Below are positions 57,634 through 64,000 of a stretch of DNA of 64,000 bases, one piece after another. This stretch comes from Antitrichia curtipendula (taxonomy: Eukaryota > Streptophyta > Bryopsida > Hypnales > Leucodontaceae), in the NCBI GenBank assembly GCA_951230915.1, contig OX579633.1, positions 22,726,574 through 22,790,573 of the forward strand, in the 5' to 3' direction. A program made the position numbers and the translations under genes. The notes under the pieces are model-generated. The model saw only the letters and a list, made by a program, of their open reading frames with translations, was not told the origin of the DNA and did no database searches. Every line of letters starts with the position of its first letter. Position 1 is the stretch's first letter.

Positions 57634-60600
57634 TCAACTCTGCTCCGATTCTGGCTCTCGGAAGTGCACAAAGACACTCCCTAAATTCCCTCTCCCAATT
57701 CTGATTTTTCCATCAATGTACCTGTGCAGCAGTCCACAGAGCTGAGTCAACGCCTGATAATAATCCCTCCCGACACCCCTAGATTTGAGGCTGGCTTACT
57801 TGACAAGGACATTAGACTAATTCGTGCAAAGTTAGTTCTGTAAACCTATTTCATGAACCATTCCTGTAATGTCCAGACCTAGATTAAATGTCTAAGCTCG
57901 CCAATCAATATCACTACAAACGTCAGAAACTTGAATAGGAGGAAGAACTTTACAGAATATCAGTGTAGCCTAAGGCAGATATTTTCAATGGAATTTTGAG
58001 TCCGCCCAGCTCCAAAGTCGCTCCCTCGAGATTCACAGATCGGCGTGTCTCAGAAATGACTCTGCATTCATACGAATTATTCAGGTTTCAATGCGTGTGT
58101 TGATCAAATTCCAGGAAAACAATTATCAACTTCTGACCTGAGCATTCTTGTGCGAGTTACTAATTGATCGCTTACTCAGTACTTGATCTTGCTCGCAAAC
58201 GAAAACCTGGCAGAATTCGAACCAGAGTTTCCAACCTTCCCGTCTCAGGCTTTACGGTCTGCAACAAAAAGTGTTTGTAAGGAAAGGTACAAAACAATTC
58301 ATCTACATCGAAGAGGTGGGAAATATCTTTGCTAGAGGCCACTTTGAATGACCTTCGAAGGCCAACCATATCAGTGTAAAGGTACACAATTCAGGCATCA
58401 CAAACTCATACTGACACTTGAACTAGTTCAACCTTGCAATCAAGAACGAGAACCCACACCTGCCAGTTTGGAACGTTGGATGTGGCCTTTTGAAGCCAAT
58501 TTGCATCCGCTGTCTGCAAAATAAACATTCGAGGAGGAACGGCCCAACGACGGTCAACTTCACCACATGGACCTTACCGTAAAACAAATGTTCCCCGGTC
58601 TAAATTGAGAAGAGAACAGGAACTACGAATCTACCTGAGAGCTCCACAAAAGGCGCCACTTCCCAGCAAGGATTGACAGATCCGTAGGAGTCTTTGTTGG
58701 ATTGTTCTTCACAAGTTCATCAATTTCCTGCAGCTCAGAGTAAAAATGACACAATAAGTATCAAGTTCGAACTTGTTTGAATTGGCCCTTAGGGTCACAA
58801 AATTGTAACAACTTGCCAGCAAAATTGGGTGATCCATGATCTCGCATAAAATTAGTTTGATGGAAGAGTGTGTCGAGGAGCTGTCACCTTTTCAACATTC
58901 GTTTTGATCGCTATTGCTCTGAGGAGTCGCTGTCGTGGATCGACATCCTTTTGAAGCACAAATGTCGTCCCCTGCAAAAGAATAATCTTCCAACAGAAAA
59001 TAATAGCTGCACATGCCGACCTTGCGGTCCATGTTTCAACCCAAAGTTGAAAATTCCAAGCTATGAGGAGTCAATGGACAGTTTGTAAATGGACAGTACT
59101 TTGTTGGGATGATTAATAGAAATCATTCGTACCTTATTGCCCCTAGATAGCCGAATGTTCCCTCCAGGAGACAAATAAGTTGTATCAAGCCAACCTTTGG
59201 CTTCGTCTCCCAATAGTTTGAAGGGAACAGGGTATGGGACTTTGAAAGGCAAGAATTTGAAAGAAAAAGAAGCTTTGTCAAACCGGAACAAAATTCGTTT
59301 CCCACTGTTGACCGATGCAGCAGCCTGCCACAATGAACAAATCCTGTAGCTTCAAAAACATTGAACGAGATATATCAATATAATTTGAATTTCCTATGTC
59401 TGGACACGGCAATCTATGTCGATGATCTTGCTGAGCAAGAGAATGATAATAGTCCACTGCAAATATCGAATCCAAGCAAAGCTTCAGGTCTACATAATCC
59501 TCGAGCGGAAAGTGTCCACGACTTGAGCTTGTCCACTAGGACTTTCTTTGACAATCAAACTCAACATGTCACTGCCATAATTCATCTGCAATCCGTATTG
59601 TTTTGCAATCAATGCCACCAACTCATTAAAATGATCATACCTCCACTTTCAACTCGCCAATCGCTTCTGAGAATTTGACTATGTTACTGACACGAGGATC
59701 CTCAGTATCCCTCAACACAATCTCTTGAAAGACTGCGAAAGCATCAATGCCCACAAAGGTTCTCTGCATCAACACCAAAAAAGCATTCATTCATATTCTT
59801 AATATAGTACCGGTACTACGCAAGTCACGTGACTCCTCAGGTCCTCATTATTTATGAGAGACATAAAATCGCACCAAGGTACAATCTGATGCCGCCTTGT
59901 AGAAGCAATACTATTTCAAGGTTTTACACGGCATAGTGAGACCCAGGCTCACTATTCAAGGTTTAACACGGCATAGTAAGCCCAACAGACACTTTAATTA
60001 GGGTTATTACCTGAATAGGAGATGCTGTTCCTGGTCTGGTGGTATACATGAGCTGCCAGCGTCCTTCTATCAGCGGTGACCCCGTCTATTTGATCCCACG
60101 AACAGAGAGACACAGCACAAACATTAATAATTTCACAAATAAAGTCGATCCAGTAACTCGCATAGTTACTCAACCCCTCGGTGTAGCAATGCAACTTTGT
60201 TGTCCATGGCCAAATGCTGACCAAGTCTTTGTGTTCGTGCAATTCAGTTGCGGAAGTTTTCAGTCACAATCTTGCAAGCTCAAGCTATTTAGCAAATTCC
60301 AATTTTTTGTGAAAATTCAGGTTAATACATTTAGATGGTCACAACTTACTGGGTCTGGCACGCCTCTCGTCGCTTCCAGTGCAGTCACTGCTTCTGCAAC
60401 GTCCTATCATTCACCCAATCCAGAACTACAACCGATCAAAGCCATTGCTCCTTGCACTACTCACCTTCTCAAGTTGTTAGATCAAAGCCATTGCCACGGA
60501 AATTAATATTTAAACCGAATTATACAGACTCCAGAGCAAATGCACGAAACTGATCACGAATTTCCCCAATCCCCAAATCCATCAGAAAAAGCAAAAGCAA

Positions 60601-60948
60601 AAGCAAACTGGTGCGGCGAATTACCAGAAGTTGCGTCTTGGAGGCCGAGCGTCCGCGACCTAGAACCCCAACCAAAGCCTCCAGCAACAGAGCCTCCTCA
60701 CGGGAATTTTCCGCCACCTGCGGTTGCGTGGTTGGTGCCACCATAGCCGTCACCCTCCCACGAGGCCATTGCGATACATGACTAAGACGACGAATCCCAG
60801 CGCTGCAATTGCTCCCGACAACGTGTTTGAAAGGGTAGCATCGGGCGCCATAAAAAAAACCACTTGATCGAATTGAGTCACAATGACGCGGATGAGGAGA
60901 ATCCGTGGGAATGAGAGGGGGAAGGGCTAACGCCCAGGTCGCATGCAT
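57634..60948 (-). CDS. FBN10: Plastid fibrillin FBN10 / PAP12 (plastid-lipid-associated protein)
   Basis: Fibrillins are lipid-associated plastid proteins of plastoglobules and thylakoids. Twelve exons join in phase: 60948-60625, 60467-60458 (10-nt micro-exon), 60393-60350, 60085-60011, 59763-59641, 59324-59133, 58971-58888, 58727-58635, 58513-58460, 58258-58176, 58061-57954, 57721-57634. They total 1,278 nt, 425 residues, against about 409 in Arabidopsis FBN10. The first 75 or so residues, Ser/Arg-rich and poor in acidic residues, look like a chloroplast transit peptide. Then come EEALLLEALVGVLGRGRSAS, LIEGRWQLMYTTRPGTASPI, FLPFKVPYPVPF, LLGDEAKGWLDTTYLSPGG and RGNKGTTFVLQKD, the first PAP/lipocalin-like domain. 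A second domain follows (LAGKWRLLWSSQ..LYIDGKIRIGRGNLGSVFV). All splice sites are GT-AG and no stop interrupts. Start: the first ATG in the open frame. Likely functional. Confidence 0.93.
60458..60467 (-). other. FBN10: 10-nt micro-exon of FBN10
   Basis: Exon 1 ends in phase 0 and the next clear exon begins in phase 1, so exactly 1 mod 3 nt is missing. The segment AAGGTGAGTA, flanked by TTGAG and GTGCAAG, is the only 10-nt AG..GT candidate in that intron that keeps the frame. It supplies KVS plus one base, giving TQLLKVSKAVTALE, in line with the family pattern. A GTGAGT inside it could act as a competing donor. Confidence 0.6.
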
Positions 60949-61400
60949 CCTCTCGAATGCCCGAATTTCGTACACGACAGGGGTCAAGCAGTTGGTGGAG
61001 CTCAAAACCTGAACGAGCGCAAATTGTCCAATGCAGTGGAAGAAGCGGCCTTCCAAAGTTCACCGATTTCAATCGAAGGAAATGCTAATCACGGGGGCGA
61101 GCGAGCGAGCGAGTAATGATTCTGGTCGTAAGCTGGCTGCCGCCTCACATGCCGACGTCACTTCACTTTCTCAGTGGACAAAGTAGCAGAGTGGTGGTCG
61201 AATGTTTGTGGTGCCCAATCTCTCTGTGGGTCTCTGAGCGAGAAAGAACATTGAGCCCGGGACGGCCAGCGCAAGGGCCGGGCTTCAAAACTTCCCCCAT
61301 CGCTACACGGCCAATCAAATGAATTCCGCCCCCCCCCGGTGGCCGTGGTGTCTGTCTCAGATAGAACAAAGTAGGCCAATCACTTTAAAGTGATGAAGTT
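60949..61400 (-). promoter_or_regulatory. FBN10 promoter and 5' leader
   Basis: A GC-rich island directly upstream of the start codon. On the minus strand a pyrimidine-rich CTCGCTCGCTCGCTCG run (61097-61112) resembles a plant initiator-type Y patch. TGACGTCGG-type ACGT sequence (61149-61158) could bind bZIP factors. No clear TATA box. Short open frames here are composition effects. Confidence 0.45.
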
Positions 61401-63052
61401 CGTCTCCATTCATCCATTTAGGTACACTTATTTGTCATGTAAGACAAAGTGAAGGTCATAGTGAGCACTCTTTTGAAATGGAGGATTGTTGCTGAATTGC
61501 TTGAGGAGGTGATCGATGCCATTTCTGTGAAGGATAAGTTATGCGAGAAACATTCTTCCAAACAGTGGGTGCTTTGAAGGCAAACAATTCTAGGAACATA
61601 ATGCACCTATAATTTTTATTACAATGTAGAAGCCAAACTTTTTCCATAAAACGTGAGGTGTTTTTATGTATAAACATCTTGCAAACCTCTTCATCACATG
61701 AGAATTCTTCCTAGCTTATAATATTGTTATTTATTGGGGTGTTTTTTAATATGAAAGATGTGCATATAGATGTTCTCTACATTTCTACGCAATAGAATTA
61801 AGAAAATTCTTCACTAATTATTTTCAATAAAATATTACATGAAACCATAAAAATTGACTTCAAAATTTCACAAATAATAAAATTTTGTTTTCTGAAATTG
61901 AAATTTGGTATGTTTGATTGGAATTGCGTAAGGATACAATAATAATTATGGTTACCAAAATAAACCAATTATACTACATATCATACAAAAAATTGAATTG
62001 GCAATTTGTAAATGAGCTAGACCTAATTGTACACTGTTATGAATAATAACTATTTTTGGTGAATTACGTAGTGGAGATGCTTTCACATGTATTTGATTTG
62101 TTCATTGAAGTTTGGTTCAAGTGTTTCGGTTTTTTAATTGTTTCAATAAACGTTATCTCTCCTCTGACTTGTGAAAGCAGGTGTAAATCATGATAACACA
62201 ATTACACCTCTTGATTTAATTCTTTGAGACTTTTGCCTATTTCTCACCCATGTAAGGTGAAGTAGAAGCATCTAAATGTAACACTTATGCAAGTTTTTTA
62301 GATTTTGAGGGTAGGGACAAAATAAAATGATGTGCGCTTGTAAAGAAATGGTTTAGGAAACTAATAAAAGTGGTTTTGTATTTTTCCAAGCTTGTATAAA
62401 TATAATACAAATTTGTGAAAACAAGTGCATAGATGTACTTATTGTACACAATACACTACGACCAAAGTGGACACAAAAACATCCAAAAGTGACAGACCCT
62501 ATGTTTGTATTATGGTCATTTTATTGATCAATGTAAAGTACAGCTCCATCACTATGACACATTTATAGAAACTCACTTGTCAACATTGGGTCCACCTTCA
62601 CTTTAGTTTAGGGCTTATTTTAGGTGTCCACAAACGACTCATGTTACATTTGAGTGCACATACCTTAGAGGAAACAAGAACATGATAGTGACTTCATCTT
62701 GTCTTCGTTTCTGACCCATCTTACCAACATAAATTCATCTCTTCCACTACACTTGGTTGGCCTTCAATTCGCAAGTTGGGGTGTAACTAAAACTTGGCTA
62801 TATGCCGATGGCCACTTTTGTTTTCTTCAAGTTAGTACTCAACTTGTACAAACAAAGATACCCAAGTTGTCAAAGTTGAGTCCAACGACGCTAGTTTGTG
62901 AGCCTAGAAATGCGAGTTTAAGAGCTGTGAGCATACATTTTGCGAGCCCAAAGATTGACTTTCAAAAACTTTTAAATTTTTTAGTGTTAGGGAAAAAAAC
63001 CCGAATATACTTCAAAGTTCTAGGTAAAAAATAGTGAATCTACAGATTTATT
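61401..63052. other. AT-rich intergenic DNA
   Basis: No gene recognised. A block AAAAGTGGTTTTGTATTTTT at about 62366 is shared with 32361 and indicates another dispersed repeat. The open frame at 62699-63034 has no domain and is not called. Confidence 0.4.
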
Positions 63053-63108
63053 ATAGTGGACCTATGACTGCGGACTTGGGGCCGTGGACCTATTACCGTG
63101 GACACATG
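63053..63108. repeat. Four units of the 14-bp repeat, locus 2
   Basis: Units ATAGTGGACCTATG, ACTGCGGACTTGGG, GCCGTGGACCTATT and ACCGTGGACACATG, each 14 nt. The pattern and number of units match 11405-11460. Confidence 0.65.
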
Positions 63109-64000
63109 AAGAGATTCAAAATATTAATTTTTTTCTTCCTACACTCTTTATAGGTACATTCAATATATAGAACAGTGACCTTTGATTATCCCATATTCAT
63201 TGGGATTATCAATATAAGCTAATATAAGAATACTTTAGATATATGATTAGTCAAGCTTAAGATCGGCGTGAGTTGACTGCCACGCATCATTGTAGTAGAC
63301 AGTTACGTCCCTCTTTAGTTTTTTTACTTCTTGTGTTTATGTTCTAAAAATTATTTTTGGTGTTGACGTCTACTGCCATTTCATTTACTAATAGGGATAC
63401 AACACAGAATTGGAATTTCCAAAATAAATTAATGTATAAGGACTTAGACTAGTTATTGACGATACCTGCGGTTTTAGGGTTAACCGTATGTAGCACTTCA
63501 GGCCCCAGTCGAGACACTTGGGACCCCAGGTGTAGCACTTTTTGTTGCTGCATTTTGTATGATCCTGTGAATGATTTACAAGATTTAAAATTCAGCGTTA
63601 ATCGTGCATCCGGGGGACCAAAACGATAATCAATTTTTAGATTGTAATGGAATTCCTAAAGGTTTGTCGCAAATATTACTCTCACAAAATTGTGCTTTTG
63701 GTACCGAGACGCCAAATGAGGCTACAAATGTATGGAGCAATTTACAAATTTCTCGCTGGATTCTATCGCGAAGATACTCCCCTGAAATTCTACTTTTGGT
63801 ACCGAGACGTCTAATTTGGCTGCTAGACCTTGGCGCAGTTTAGAAAAAATTACTACGGAGAAGTGTTACAAAAACTCCTAAACGGATCATTTTTAGCTTA
63901 TATTGTATATTCAGTGTATGTGCTTCGGCACCAAGTCTCTATAAAAATCCAATTTAATGCCATCTATGGTTTAGTATTTCTGACACAGTAAAAGTACACA
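63109..64000. other. AT-rich DNA with short direct repeats at right edge
   Basis: CTTTTGGTACCGAGACG occurs at about 63696 and again at about 63793, followed each time by an AAAT/TAAT..GGCT segment. TGTAGCACTT occurs twice near 63490-63540. This may be the edge of a transposon that continues outside the window. No gene is called. Confidence 0.4.

Noticed and set aside
62699..63034. Open frame of 111 codons on the plus strand
   Set aside because: No domain, no plausible splice partners and Leu/Lys-rich composition; not distinguishable from chance.
63696..63817. TTGGTACCGAGACG repeats as primer binding sites of LTR retrotransposons
   Set aside because: The plant initiator-Met primer site is TGGTATCAGAGC; only the first five bases agree well, and no LTR end precedes either copy.
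1..64000. CRISPR arrays, bacterial operons, rRNA genes
   Set aside because: The tandem repeats found have no spacer structure, and spliced plastid-targeted coding sequence shows a plant nuclear genome. No rRNA-like sequence was recognised.

Overview
Eukaryotic nuclear DNA from a green plant. The decisive evidence is an intact, spliced gene for a plastid fibrillin of the FBN10/PAP12 type near the right end (57634-60948, minus strand). Plant-type introns (GTAAGT...CAG), scattered CCCTAAA telomere-like tracts and an AT-rich, transposon-filled background agree. The gene families present suggest a bryophyte or another early-diverging streptophyte, but that is inference; no species can be named.

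Layout. 948-9067 (minus) is copy 1 of a large multi-exon gene of unknown function. It begins with a protein of unknown family, carries a short NGQH motif segment, and ends in an FCP1/NLI-type HAD phosphatase-like domain. 42929-55022 (plus) is copy 2 of the same locus, inverted and much more decayed. 21042-23876 (plus) is a DUF7869-type, transposase-like gene with two frameshifts. 35843-39853 (minus) is a second transposase-like gene (GHGKGPHDG motif) that is complete apart from four in-frame stops. 57634-60948 is FBN10, the only clearly functional host gene. The rest is AT-rich repeat DNA: MITEs with TTAA target sites, other inverted-repeat elements, a 4.7-kb LTR-like insertion, a probable tRNA-derived SINE and several minisatellites.

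The most unusual signal is a short palindrome, TTAACTCG-NNN-CGAGTTAA, present about 25 times. I find it only in the introns and 5' leaders of the two FCP1-like loci and in the 5' leader of the DUF7869-type gene. Its intron positions are shared by the two diverged copies. All three loci also share a short motif downstream of the gene. Unrelated coding sequences therefore carry common flanking signals, as would be expected if they were cargo of one family of large elements or were under one control system.

Comparing copy 1 with copy 2 gives matched empty sites for several insertions: a 539-bp TTAA element in an intron of copy 1, a 908-bp element in the first exon of copy 1, a 4,729-bp LTR-like element in the same exon of copy 2, and a truncated TTAA element in an intron of copy 2. 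Many stop codons in copy 2 and in the second transposase-like gene look like CAG/CAA to TAG or TGG to TAG/TGA changes, which suggests deamination of methylated cytosines.
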